Positions 54,727 through 63,306 of a DNA stretch of 64,000 nt are shown in pieces. The DNA comes from Rhodobacter sp. TJ_12 (GTDB lineage Bacteria > Pseudomonadota > Alphaproteobacteria > Rhodobacterales > Rhodobacteraceae), in contig NZ_NRRD01000004.1 of NCBI RefSeq assembly GCF_020023995.1, positions 162,568 to 226,567 of the forward strand. Direction: 5' to 3'. Position 1 is the stretch's first letter, and each line of letters begins with the position of its first letter. Position numbers and translations under genes: made by a program. The notes below the pieces were generated by a model. The model was not told the origin of the DNA. It was given only the letters and a program-made list of their open reading frames with translations, and ran no database searches.

Positions 54727-55652
54727 GCCTGAGCCTCCGCCACGAAGCCGCCCGCCTCGGTCTGCACAAAGGCATCGGCGCATTTCTTGGCAAGCGCGCG
54801 CACGCGGCCAATATAGGCTTGCCGTTCCGTGACCGAAATCACGCCGCGCGCATCAAGCAGGTTAAACAGGTGGCTAGCCTTGATGCATTGGTCATAGGCC
54901 GGATGCGCCATCACGATACGCTTGCCGCTGTTGGGGTCTTCGGGCGGCAAGGACAGGATCTTTTCGCATTCGGCCTCGGCATCTTCAAAATGGCGCAGCA
55001 ACATCTCGGTCGTGGCCGCATCGAAATTATGGCGCGAATATTCTTCTTCGGTTTGGCGGAACACATCGCCGTATTTCAGCGGGATCGGGCTGTCGGGATC
55101 GTTGAAGGGCATGTCCATCACGTGATCGATGCCCAGCACATACATTGCCAGCCGTTCCAAGCCATAGGTCAGCTCGCCCGAGACGGGGTGGCAATCATGC
55201 CCGCCGACCTGTTGGAAATAGGTGAATTGGCTGACTTCCATGCCATCGCACCAAACCTCCCAGCCCAAGCCCCAAGCGCCCAGCGTCGGGCTTTCCCAAT
55301 CGTCTTCGACAAAGCGGATGTCGTGCAGGTTCAGGTCGATCCCGATGGCTTCAAGCGAGCCAAGATAAAGCGCCTGCAAATCCGGCGGGCTCGGTTTGAT
55401 CAGCACCTGGTATTGATAGTAGTGCTGCAAGCGGTTCGGGTTTTCGCCGTAGCGCCCGTCGGTCGGGCGGCGCGAGGGCTGCACATAGGCCGCCGCCCAA
55501 GGTCGATTGCCCAAGCTGCGCAGCGTCGTGGCGGGGTGGAACGTGCCCGCCCCCACTTCCATGTCATAGGGCTGCAAGACCGCGCAGCCTTTAGAGGCCC
55601 AATAGGTCATGAGCCGCAGGATGATTTCCTGAAACGAGCGGGGCGCTGCCAT
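54723..55652 (-). CDS. glyQ: Glycyl-tRNA synthetase alpha subunit
   Basis: 309 residues. [85 protein letters not shown] is the nearly invariant GlyQ N-terminal sequence, including class II motif regions; [23 protein letters not shown] follows. It holds the catalytic site of the alpha2beta2 enzyme. First gene of glyQ-orf-glyS. Confidence 0.98.
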   Translation of the reverse strand: MAAPRSFQEIILRLMTYWASKGCAVLQPYDMEVGAGTFHPATTLRSLGNRPWAAAYVQPSRRPTDGRYGENPNRLQHYYQYQVLIKPSPPDLQALYLGSLEAIGIDLNLHDIRFVEDDWESPTLGAWGLGWEVWCDGMEVSQFTYFQQVGGHDCHPVSGELTYGLERLAMYVLGIDHVMDMPFNDPDSPIPLKYGDVFRQTEEEYSRHNFDAATTEMLLRHFEDAEAECEKILSLPPEDPNSGKRIVMAHPAYDQCIKASHLFNLLDARGVISVTERQAYIGRVRALAKKCADAFVQTEAGGFVAEAQA

Positions 55653-55793
55653 GGTCTGTCACCGATCTAATCTATCGAACGCCCCCTCTTAGGCAAGGGG
55701 CGGCGGGCGGTCAACGGGCCCCCCCGCCCCATGCCATCTGCAAAGCGCGAATCTGCACGCATTTAGGGGGTGACGGGGGCGCGCATCCTGCTA

Positions 55794-55806
55794 ATTTGCC
55801 GCAAAT
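55794..55806. promoter_or_regulatory. Palindrome ATTTGC-C-GCAAAT
   Basis: A perfect 6-bp inverted repeat with one central base, 28 bases before the start of the pseudoprotease gene. It contains TTTGC words like those upstream of cspA and pyc. Possible operator. Confidence 0.35.
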
Positions 55807-55834
55807 GTTTCACAGTGGAATTTTCGGGGGACAG

Positions 55835-57676
55835 ATGCAGGCAGGAAAACGGGCCGCGCTCATGGCAAGCGCATTTGGGCTGGCGGCGGTGGTGTGGGCC
55901 CAAGTGGCACATGCCGAACAGGCCTGGGTGCAGATTGAGGCGCAACCAACGCTGGAACAAGCCGAGGAACGGCTGCGCACGCTGTCGGCGACTTTCCCCA
56001 ACATCGCGGGCTTTGCCCTGACTGGTGGCTGGTATGGGGTGCAGCTTGGCCCCTATGACAGCCCCGAGGCCGCCCGCAGCGCGCTTTTGGACATGCGCCG
56101 CGCGCGCCAAATTCCCGGTGACAGCTATGTGGCCGACCCGGCCACCTTCCGCAGCCAGTTTTGGCCGGTCGGCGCGAACCTTGCCGCCCCCGGTCTTTCT
56201 GCGCCTGATCGTTCGGCCGATGCAACACCCACGCCGCCCAGCGAGCCCGCACAAATCATCGTGATCTCCCCCGACGACACCACCCGCGTGACCGACACGA
56301 CCGCAGCGCCCCAGATGGCACAGGCTACGCCCGAACCGGCCCCGGAACCGGTAGAAACGCTGGCGGAGTCGCGCCGGTTGGAAGCCGCGCTTAGCCGCGA
56401 AGAGCGCATGGAGATTCAACGTGCGCTGCAATGGCTGGGGCTTTATGACAGCGGCATCGACGGCGCCTTTGGCCGGGGCACGCGTGGTTCGATCTCGGTC
56501 TGGCAGGAAACGCAGGGCTTTGACCCGACGGGCGTTCTGTCCTCGGCGCAACAGGCGCAGTTGTTGCAAACCGTCGCCGCCGAGCGCGAAAGCCTGGGCA
56601 TCACCCCGGTCGATGAGGTCAAGGCGGGCATTGCCATCGACCTGCCGCTGGGGCTGGTGGAATTCGACCATTACGACCCGCCCTTCGTGCATTACCGTGA
56701 CAAGAACGGCTCTGGCGTGCGGGTGATCTTGATTTCGCAACCGGGCGATCAAAACACGCTGTTCGGCCTTTACGATGCGATGCAAACGCTAGAGATCGTG
56801 CCGCCGAACGGCCCGCGCGAACGCAACAAATCGGGCTTTTCGCTGGTGGGCGAGGATGCGCGCATCCATTCCGTCACCGAGGTGAAACTATCCAAAGGCA
56901 TGGTGAAGGGCTTCACGCTGGTTTACCCCGCCGATGAGGGCGCGCGGATGCTGCGCGTGCTTGATGCGATGAAATCGAGCTTCCGCGCGGTGGGCGATTC
57001 CGCGCTGGACCCGACCTTGGGCCAGCCGATGGGCGTGGGCCGGGCCGATCTGATCGGCGGGCTGGATGTGCGCCACCCGGAATTTGCCCGATCGGGCTTT
57101 TTCATCGATGCCGAGGGCGCGGTGCTGACCGCCGCCGCGGGGCTGGGCCAATGCGGCAAGGTCACCATCGAGGGGCTGCCCGCGACGGTCGCCTTCACCG
57201 ATGCCGATCTGGGCGTTGCCGTGCTCAAACCCGAAGACAAGCTGGCCCCGGCCTCGGTCGCGGCTTTTGAAACCGAAACCATCGTGCGCGGCGCGCCGAT
57301 CGTGGTGGCGGGCTTTTCCTATCCCGAAGCCCTGTCCGCCCCGGTTTTGACCTTTGGCACGCTGTCGGATTTGACGGGCCTTGCCGGAGAGGCCCAACGC
57401 GCGCGCCTTGCCGTGCCGACGCTGGCGGGCGATGTGGGCGCACCGGTGCTGGATGCGACCGGCGCTGTCTTGGGCGTGGTTTTGCCGCGCGCGGATGACG
57501 CCACACGCTTGTTGCCTGCTGAAATGACGGTGGCCGTACAAACCCAAGCGCTGGTGCCGGTTTTGGCGGAAAACGGCTTTGCCCCGGTGGCGGCGGATAT
57601 GCAGACGCATCTGGCGCCGGAGGATCTGTCGGCGCTGGCGGGCGGCTTCACCGTGCAGATCGAATGCTGGAAATAA
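55835..57676 (+). CDS. SPOR/peptidoglycan-binding protein with inactive trypsin-like domain
   Basis: 613 residues from ATG 55835 (GGGGGAC upstream); an ATG at 55796 would add 13 residues. Signal peptide (MQAGKRAALMASAFGLAAVVWAQVAHAE), then a SPOR-like domain at ~28-110 (GFALTGGWYGVQLGPYDSPEAARSAL), a Pro/Thr linker, a PG_binding_1 domain at ~185-250 (IQRALQWLGLYDSGIDGAFGRGTRGSISVWQ), a ~150-residue middle region, and a trypsin_2-like barrel at ~408-585. In the barrel the catalytic His is lost (TAAHVV replaced by TAAAGL) and GNSGGP reads GDVGAP, removing the serine. It is therefore a binding or scaffold protein at the wall, not a protease. Confidence 0.78.
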   Translation: MQAGKRAALMASAFGLAAVVWAQVAHAEQAWVQIEAQPTLEQAEERLRTLSATFPNIAGFALTGGWYGVQLGPYDSPEAARSALLDMRRARQIPGDSYVADPATFRSQFWPVGANLAAPGLSAPDRSADATPTPPSEPAQIIVISPDDTTRVTDTTAAPQMAQATPEPAPEPVETLAESRRLEAALSREERMEIQRALQWLGLYDSGIDGAFGRGTRGSISVWQETQGFDPTGVLSSAQQAQLLQTVAAERESLGITPVDEVKAGIAIDLPLGLVEFDHYDPPFVHYRDKNGSGVRVILISQPGDQNTLFGLYDAMQTLEIVPPNGPRERNKSGFSLVGEDARIHSVTEVKLSKGMVKGFTLVYPADEGARMLRVLDAMKSSFRAVGDSALDPTLGQPMGVGRADLIGGLDVRHPEFARSGFFIDAEGAVLTAAAGLGQCGKVTIEGLPATVAFTDADLGVAVLKPEDKLAPASVAAFETETIVRGAPIVVAGFSYPEALSAPVLTFGTLSDLTGLAGEAQRARLAVPTLAGDVGAPVLDATGAVLGVVLPRADDATRLLPAEMTVAVQTQALVPVLAENGFAPVAADMQTHLAPEDLSALAGGFTVQIECWK

Positions 57677-57682
57677 GGGGAC

Positions 57683-57730
57683 TTTGCAAACCCGGGTGAA
57701 TTGGACAGTAAATTTGCCCGACTTTGCAGT
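57683..57730 (+). promoter_or_regulatory. Three TTTGC words upstream of pyc
   Basis: TTTGCAAA at 57683, TTTGCCCG at 57713 and TTTGCAGT at 57723, all on the same strand and spaced 30 and 10 bp, that is on one face of the helix. TTTGCAAA resembles ScfR/RamB-type sites used for carbon-metabolism control. Binding protein unknown. Confidence 0.35.
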
Positions 57731-57824
57731 TTTGGCCTTGCGCCGCGTTGCGGCGCCGCTAGGTTTTCCGTCAACCATTCGTCACACATGCCTGTGGGAC
57801 GTGCCGGTTTTCGGGGAGACCTAA

Positions 57825-60800
57825 ATGTTCAAGAAAATCCTTGTCGCAAACCGCGGCGAAATCGCCATCCGTGTCATGCGGGCCGCCAATGAACTGGGCA
57901 AAAAGACGGTCGCCGTCTATGCCGAGGAAGACAAGCTGGGCCTACACCGGTTCAAGGCCGATGAAGCTTACCGCATCGGCGAGGGGCTGAGCCCCGTCGG
58001 CGCCTATCTGAGCATCGAGGAAATCATCCGCGTGGCGCAAGAATCGGGCGCGGATGCGATTCACCCGGGCTATGGGCTTTTGTCGGAAAACCCCGATTTC
58101 GTCGAAGCTTGCGCCAATGCGGGCATCACCTTTATCGGCCCGAAGGCGGAAACGATGCGCGCCCTCGGCGACAAAGCCTCGGCGCGCAAAGTGGCGATTG
58201 CGGCGGGCGTGCCGGTCATTCCGGCCACCGAGGTGCTGGGCGATGATTTCGAGGCGATCAAGAAAGAGGCCGCCGAAATTGGCTATCCGCTGATGCTCAA
58301 GGCGAGCTGGGGCGGCGGTGGGCGCGGCATGCGCCCGATCCTGAACCCGGAAGAGCTGGTCGAAAAAGTCCGCGAGGGCCGGCGCGAGGCCGAAGCCGCC
58401 TTTGGCAATGGCGAGGGCTATCTGGAAAAGATGATCACCCGGGCGCGCCACGTTGAGGTGCAGCTTCTGGGCGACACGCATGGCAATCTGTATCACCTGT
58501 TCGAGCGCGACTGCACCGTGCAGCGGCGCAACCAAAAAGTGGTGGAACGCGCCCCGGCCCCCTATCTGAGCGACGCAGAGCGCGCCGAAGTCTGTGAACT
58601 GGCGCTCAAAATCGGCGCTGCCGTGGGCTATCAAAACGCGGGCACCGTCGAATTCCTGATGGATATGGAGACGGGCAAGTTCTACTTCATCGAGGTGAAC
58701 CCGCGCGTGCAGGTCGAACATACCGTCACCGAGGAAGTGACAGGGATCGACATCGTGCAAAGCCAGATCCGCATCGCAGAAGGCGCGACTCTGGCCGAGG
58801 CGACGGGCGTGACCGATCAGGCGCAAATCCAGCTTTCGGGCCATGCGCTGCAATGCCGGGTGACCACCGAAGACCCGCAAAACAACTTCATCCCCGATTA
58901 CGGGCGGCTGACGGCTTACCGGTCGGCCACCGGGATGGGCATTCGCCTTGATGGCGGCACGGCCTATGCGGGCGGCGTGATTACCCGCTATTACGACAGC
59001 CTTTTGGTGAAGGTCACCGCTTGGGCGCAATCCCCCGACCAAGCCATTCGCCGCATGGACCGGGCTTTGCGCGAATTCCGGATTCGCGGGGTATCCACGA
59101 ACATCGATTTCGTCATCAACTTGCTCAAGCACGAGACCTTCCTCGACATGAGCTATACGACGAAATTCATCGACACGACGCCGGAGCTGTTCCAATTCCG
59201 CAAGCGGCGCGACCGAGCAACGAAAATCCTGACCTATATCGCCGATATCTCGGTCAACGGGCATCCGGAAACGGCAGGCCGCCCCGAACCCGCCGCCGAC
59301 GGGCGCGCCCCGCGGGTCCCCGAATTGCGCGGCCCCGTCGTGCCCGGCACCCGCGATCTGCTGGAAGCCCAAGGCCCGAAAGCAGTCGCCGATTGGATGC
59401 GGGCGCAGAAAAAACTGCTTATCACCGATACGACGATGCGCGACGGCCACCAAAGTTTGTTGGCCACGCGGATGCGTTCGGCCGATATGATTGCCGTCGC
59501 CCCCGCCTATGCGGCGAACCTGTCGGGGCTGTTCTCGGTCGAATGCTGGGGCGGGGCCACCTTTGACGTGGCGTATCGGTTCTTGCAAGAATGCCCGTGG
59601 CAACGCCTGCGCGATATTCGCGCGCGCATGCCCAATATCCTGACGCAGATGCTTTTGCGCGCCTCGAACGGGGTGGGGTATACGAACTATCCCGACAATG
59701 TGGTGCAGTTCTTCGTGCATCAGGCGGCGAAATCGGGCGTGGATGTGTTCCGCGTGTTCGACAGCCTGAACTGGGTCGAAAACATGCGCGTCGCGATGGA
59801 TGCGGTGATCGAGGCGAACAAGGTCTGCGAAGGCACGATCTGCTACACCGGCGACATTCTGAACCCCGACCGGGCGAAATATGACCTGAAATACTACGTC
59901 GGGATGGCCAAGGAACTGGAAGCCGCAGGCGCCCATGTGCTGGGTCTGAAAGACATGGCCGGTCTGCTTAAGCCCGCGGCGGCGCGCGCGCTGATCACCG
60001 CGCTGCGCGAAGAGGTCGGCCTGCCGATCCATTTCCACACCCATGACACTTCGGGGATCGCGGGCGCGACGGTGTTGGCCGCCGCCGATGCGGGCGTGGA
60101 TGCCGTCGATGCGGCGATGGATGCGTTTTCGGGGGGCACCTCGCAGCCCTGCCTTGGTTCGATTGTCGAGGCGATGCACCACAGCGAGCGCGATACCGGG
60201 CTCGATATCGACGCGATCCGCCACATGTCGAATTATTGGGAGGCCGTGCGTCACCAATATGCCGCCTTTGAAAGCGGGCTCGAAGCCCCGGCCTCTGAGG
60301 TCTATCTGCATGAAATGCCCGGCGGTCAGTTCACCAACCTCAAGGCGCAGGCGCGCTCGCTCGGCCTTGAAGAACGCTGGCACGAGGTGGCGCAGGCCTA
60401 TGCCGATGCCAACCGCATCTTTGGCGATATCGTGAAGGTCACGCCCTCGTCGAAGGTTGTGGGCGATATGGCGCTGATGATGGTGGCGCAGAACCTGTCG
60501 ATGGCGGATGTGCTTGATCCGGCGAAAGACATGGCCTTCCCGGATTCGGTGATCGACATGCTCAAGGGCAATCTGGGTCAACCGCCCGGCGGCTGGCCCG
60601 AAGCAATCGTGGCCAAAGTGCTTAAGGGTGAGAAACCCTCGACCGAGCGGCCCGGCAAGCACCTGCCCCCCGTCGATCTGGAAGAAACCCGCGCGAAGCT
60701 TTCGGCTGAACTCAACGGTTTCAAGATCGATGACGAGGATCTGGCGGGCTATCTGATGTATCCCAAGGTGTTCTTGGATTACATGGGGCGGCATCGCCAA

Positions 60801-61259
60801 TACGGCCCGGTGCGCACGCTGCCAACGCCGGTCTTCTTCTATGGGATGAGCGCCGGCCAGCAAATCTCGGCCGAGATCGATCCGGGTAAAACGCTGGAAA
60901 TCCGCTATCAGACCGCCAGCGAGACCGATGAAAAGGGCGAGGTGAAGGTTTTCTTCGAACTGAACGGCCAGCCGCGCGCGGTGCGTGTGCCCAACCGGGC
61001 GGTGACGGCGACGACCCAAGCGAAACCGAAAGCCGATCCGGCGAACCCCGCCCATATCGGCGCGCCGATGCCCGGCTCGGTCGCCTCGGTCGCGGTCACT
61101 GTGGGGCAAAAGGTGCATCCGGGCGATCTGATGCTGACGATCGAAGCGATGAAGATGGAAACCGGCCTGCATGCCGACCGCGCCGCCACGATCAAGGCGC
61201 TGCATGTCAGCCCCGGCGCGCAGATCGATGCGAAAGACCTGCTGATCGAACTGGAATGA
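57825..61259 (+). CDS. pyc: Pyruvate carboxylase
   Basis: 1144 residues, full single-chain enzyme. Biotin carboxylase domain (~1-460: MFKKILVANRGEIAIRVMRAANELGK, KASWGGGGRGMR as the ATP loop, FIEVNPRVQVEHTVTEEVTG). Carboxyltransferase domain (~535-830: DTTMRDGHQSLLATRMR, MLLRASNGVGYTNYPDNVV, GLKDMAGLLKP, HFHTHDTSGIAGATVLAAADAGVDAVDAAMDAFSGGTSQP). C-terminal biotinyl domain with AMKM, biotinylated Lys ~1110. It makes oxaloacetate from pyruvate and bicarbonate, refilling the TCA cycle. Single-gene unit with hairpins downstream; TTTGC words lie in its promoter region. Confidence 0.98.
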   Translation: MFKKILVANRGEIAIRVMRAANELGKKTVAVYAEEDKLGLHRFKADEAYRIGEGLSPVGAYLSIEEIIRVAQESGADAIHPGYGLLSENPDFVEACANAGITFIGPKAETMRALGDKASARKVAIAAGVPVIPATEVLGDDFEAIKKEAAEIGYPLMLKASWGGGGRGMRPILNPEELVEKVREGRREAEAAFGNGEGYLEKMITRARHVEVQLLGDTHGNLYHLFERDCTVQRRNQKVVERAPAPYLSDAERAEVCELALKIGAAVGYQNAGTVEFLMDMETGKFYFIEVNPRVQVEHTVTEEVTGIDIVQSQIRIAEGATLAEATGVTDQAQIQLSGHALQCRVTTEDPQNNFIPDYGRLTAYRSATGMGIRLDGGTAYAGGVITRYYDSLLVKVTAWAQSPDQAIRRMDRALREFRIRGVSTNIDFVINLLKHETFLDMSYTTKFIDTTPELFQFRKRRDRATKILTYIADISVNGHPETAGRPEPAADGRAPRVPELRGPVVPGTRDLLEAQGPKAVADWMRAQKKLLITDTTMRDGHQSLLATRMRSADMIAVAPAYAANLSGLFSVECWGGATFDVAYRFLQECPWQRLRDIRARMPNILTQMLLRASNGVGYTNYPDNVVQFFVHQAAKSGVDVFRVFDSLNWVENMRVAMDAVIEANKVCEGTICYTGDILNPDRAKYDLKYYVGMAKELEAAGAHVLGLKDMAGLLKPAAARALITALREEVGLPIHFHTHDTSGIAGATVLAAADAGVDAVDAAMDAFSGGTSQPCLGSIVEAMHHSERDTGLDIDAIRHMSNYWEAVRHQYAAFESGLEAPASEVYLHEMPGGQFTNLKAQARSLGLEERWHEVAQAYADANRIFGDIVKVTPSSKVVGDMALMMVAQNLSMADVLDPAKDMAFPDSVIDMLKGNLGQPPGGWPEAIVAKVLKGEKPSTERPGKHLPPVDLEETRAKLSAELNGFKIDDEDLAGYLMYPKVFLDYMGRHRQYGPVRTLPTPVFFYGMSAGQQISAEIDPGKTLEIRYQTASETDEKGEVKVFFELNGQPRAVRVPNRAVTATTQAKPKADPANPAHIGAPMPGSVASVAVTVGQKVHPGDLMLTIEAMKMETGLHADRAATIKALHVSPGAQIDAKDLLIELE

Positions 61260-61324
61260 CGAAAAGGGGGCGCCGCGAGAGTGCGCCCCCTGCCCCGCCA
61301 TCCAGAGCTTGGTAAAAACGAAAA

Positions 61325-61347
61325 CGGGGGCCTTCGGGCCCCCGCTT
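61325..61347. terminator. Bidirectional terminator between pyc and csbD
   Basis: CGGGGGCC and GGCCCCCG arms (8 bp) around a stable TTCG tetraloop, in the convergent gap. A further hairpin (AGGGGGCGC with GCGCCCCCT) occurs just after the pyc stop at about 61264-61291. Confidence 0.8.
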
Positions 61348-61369
61348 CCTTTTAAATCCCGTTACAGGA

Positions 61370-61567
61370 TCAAAGCGAGTCGAAGAACGCGTCGACTTCC
61401 TGCTTCGCTTCCTCTTTGGTCTTGCCATATTTCTGCTGCACGATGCCTTCGAGCTTTTCACGCTCGCCCGCGACCTGATCGATCTCGTCATCGGTCAGCT
61501 CGCCCCATTTGGCGCGCACGGTGCCCTTGAGTTCCTTCCACTTGCCTTCGATCACGTTGGTTTCCAT
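61370..61567 (-). CDS. CsbD-family stress protein
   Basis: 65 residues, the normal CsbD/YjbJ size. METNVIEGKWKELKGTVRAKWGELTDDEIDQVAGEREKLEGIVQQKYGKTKEEAKQEVDAFF shows the whole family pattern (NxxxGxWKQLKGKVKEKWGKLTDDD). Small hydrophilic cytoplasmic proteins induced by general stress in many bacteria; molecular role unknown. GGAGACCACC precedes the ATG. Stands alone between pyc and the tRNA-Gly genes. Confidence 0.94.
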   Translation of the reverse strand: METNVIEGKWKELKGTVRAKWGELTDDEIDQVAGEREKLEGIVQQKYGKTKEEAKQEVDAFFDSL

Positions 61568-61732
61568 GGTGGTCTCCTCTCGGTGTTTGCATCATGCGCG
61601 GCTTCATCCGCGCATCTGCCAAATCAACGCAGCCCCCCGCCATCCGGTTCCAAAGAGTTTTTCGCCCTGCGGCGCATTTTCCACTTGCAGCCCCGCGCGC
61701 GATTGCCTAAATCGCCTGCACCGAAAGGTAGC

Positions 61733-61807
61733 GCGGGCGTAGCTCAGGGGTAGAGCATTACCTTGCCAAGGTAAGGGTCGTGAGTTCGAATCTCATCGCC
61801 CGCTCCA
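61733..61807 (+). tRNA. tRNA-Gly (GCC anticodon), copy 1
   Basis: 75 bases: acceptor GCGGGCG pairs with CGCCCGC, D arm AGCTCAGGGGTAGAGC, anticodon loop TTGCCAA (GCC), T arm GTGAGTTCGAATCTCAT, encoded CCA. Confidence 0.97.
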
Positions 61808-61844
61808 TTCGGAACCCAGACCCGAAAGGGTCATCGCCAAGGAT

Positions 61845-61919
61845 GCGGGCGTAGCTCAGGGGTAGAGCATTACCTTGCCAAGGTAAGGGTCGTGAGTTCG
61901 AATCTCATCGCCCGCTCCA
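61845..61919 (+). tRNA. tRNA-Gly (GCC anticodon), copy 2
   Basis: Sequence identical to the copy 112 bp upstream, including the encoded CCA. The 37-base spacer between the copies has a short hairpin (CCCGAAAGGGT). A terminator follows 4 bases later, so both are probably cut from one transcript. Confidence 0.97.
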
Positions 61920-61923
61920 GACG

Positions 61924-61949
61924 AAAACCCTCCCTTCGGGGAGGGTTTT
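61924..61949 (+). terminator. Terminator of the tRNA-Gly pair
   Basis: AAAACCCTCCC and GGGAGGGTTTT arms around a TTCG-type loop, followed by further T residues. Confidence 0.88.
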
Positions 61950-62021
61950 GTCTTTTCAGCTTCCCGCTTAACAAGCCCTGCGCAAAGCCCTATAAGGCGC
62001 TGAAAGCAAAAGGAGCGCCCG

Positions 62022-62609
62022 ATGCGGACAGCCACGATCACGCGCAAGACCGCCGAGACGGATATCTCGGTCACCGTCAATCTGGACGGCACCGGCGTCT
62101 ATGACAACCGCACCGGAGTGGGCTTCTTCGATCATATGCTGGACCAGCTTTCGCGCCATGCGCTGATCGACCTGACAATCGCCGCCACGGGGGATTTGCA
62201 TATCGATGACCACCACACCGTCGAAGATGTGGGAATCGCGCTGGGGCAAGCGCTGACGCACGCCTTGGGCGACAAACGCGGCATCCGCCGGTATGGCCAC
62301 TTTGTGTTGGCGATGGACGATTCTCAAATCGCCACCGCGCTCGATCTTTCGGCGCGGCCCTTTCTGGTTTGGAACGTCGATTTCCCAACGCAAAAGATCG
62401 GCACCTTTGACACCGAGCTGGTGCGCGAATTCTTCCAAGCGCTGTCCACCCATGGCGGCATTACGCTGCATGTGGACCGGGTGCACGGGATCAACAGCCA
62501 CCACATCGCAGAGGCCGCCTTCAAATCGGTCGCTCGCGCGTTGCGCATGGCGGTTGAGCCCGATCCGCGCATGGGCGATGTGCTGCCCTCCACCAAGGGG
62601 GCGCTGTAA
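62022..62609 (+). CDS. hisB: Imidazoleglycerol-phosphate dehydratase
   Basis: 195 residues, the monofunctional form. Two copies of the metal-binding HHxxE/DHxxD pattern: [17 protein letters not shown] and [17 protein letters not shown] in the first half, [20 protein letters not shown] in the second. Sixth step of histidine synthesis. ATG 62022 follows AAAGGAGCGCCCG. hisH starts immediately after its stop codon. Confidence 0.97.
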   Translation: MRTATITRKTAETDISVTVNLDGTGVYDNRTGVGFFDHMLDQLSRHALIDLTIAATGDLHIDDHHTVEDVGIALGQALTHALGDKRGIRRYGHFVLAMDDSQIATALDLSARPFLVWNVDFPTQKIGTFDTELVREFFQALSTHGGITLHVDRVHGINSHHIAEAAFKSVARALRMAVEPDPRMGDVLPSTKGAL

Positions 62610-63251
62610 ATGAGCCTGACGGTTCTGGTCGATTACGACAGCGGCAATCTGCATTCGGCGCAGAAAGCTTTTGAACGCATGGCGCGCGAGGCGGGGCACG
62701 GCACTGTGGTCGTCACCTCCGAGCCCGATGTGGTGGCGCGTGCCGACCGGGTGGTGCTGCCCGGAGATGGCGCCTTTCCGTCTTGCCGCGCGGCCCTCAT
62801 TCGCCATACGGGGCTGTTCGAAGCGGTCGAAGAGGCCGTCACCCGCCGCGCCGTGCCGTTCTTGGGCATTTGCATTGGCATGCAGATGCTGGCAACGCGC
62901 GGGCTCGAATTTGCGCCGACGCCGGGCTTTGACTGGATTGGCGGCGAGGTGGTCAAGATCACCCCCACCGATCCCAGCCTGAAAGTACCACATATGGGCT
63001 GGAACGATCTGGTGATCGACCACGCCCATCCGGTGCTCGCGGGGCTGAAAACGGGCGATCACGCCTATTTCGTCCATTCCTTCCATTTCACCGTGACCGA
63101 TCCGGCACAGCGGCTGGCGCATGCCGAATACGGCGGGGACATCACCGCAATCGTCGGGCGCGACAATATCGTGGGCACGCAGTTCCACCCGGAAAAATCT
63201 CAGCGCACCGGGCTGCAACTGATCGCCAATTTCCTCGACTGGCGGCCCTGA
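62610..63251 (+). CDS. hisH: Imidazole glycerol phosphate synthase glutaminase subunit
   Basis: 213 residues. Class-I glutamine amidotransferase: LVDYDSGNLHSAQKAFERM start, VVLPGDGAFP, the catalytic Cys in FLGICIGMQML, and the His-Glu pair in GTQFHPEKSQ. It feeds ammonia to HisF. Adjacent to hisB as in other Rhodobacteraceae, where hisA and hisF normally follow in the same operon. Here the next 700 bases are recombinase remains, so the operon seems interrupted. Confidence 0.96.
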   Translation: MSLTVLVDYDSGNLHSAQKAFERMAREAGHGTVVVTSEPDVVARADRVVLPGDGAFPSCRAALIRHTGLFEAVEEAVTRRAVPFLGICIGMQMLATRGLEFAPTPGFDWIGGEVVKITPTDPSLKVPHMGWNDLVIDHAHPVLAGLKTGDHAYFVHSFHFTVTDPAQRLAHAEYGGDITAIVGRDNIVGTQFHPEKSQRTGLQLIANFLDWRP

Positions 63252-63306
63252 GGCGACGGGCTACGCCTAGTTGCCTCACGGCCCTTGCACAAGGCCAGAC
63301 CAGCAT

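Noticed and set aside
57942..61301. A 1119-residue open frame antisense to pyruvate carboxylase
   Set aside because: It mirrors a highly conserved gene in a GC-rich genome where antisense stops are rare; its composition (His, Arg, Gln rich) and lack of motifs show it is a shadow.
61733..61919. Possible recombination-derived att repeat formed by the two identical tRNA-Gly copies
   Set aside because: Identical tandem tRNA-Gly genes are common; no integrase or foreign DNA lies between them, only a 37-base spacer.
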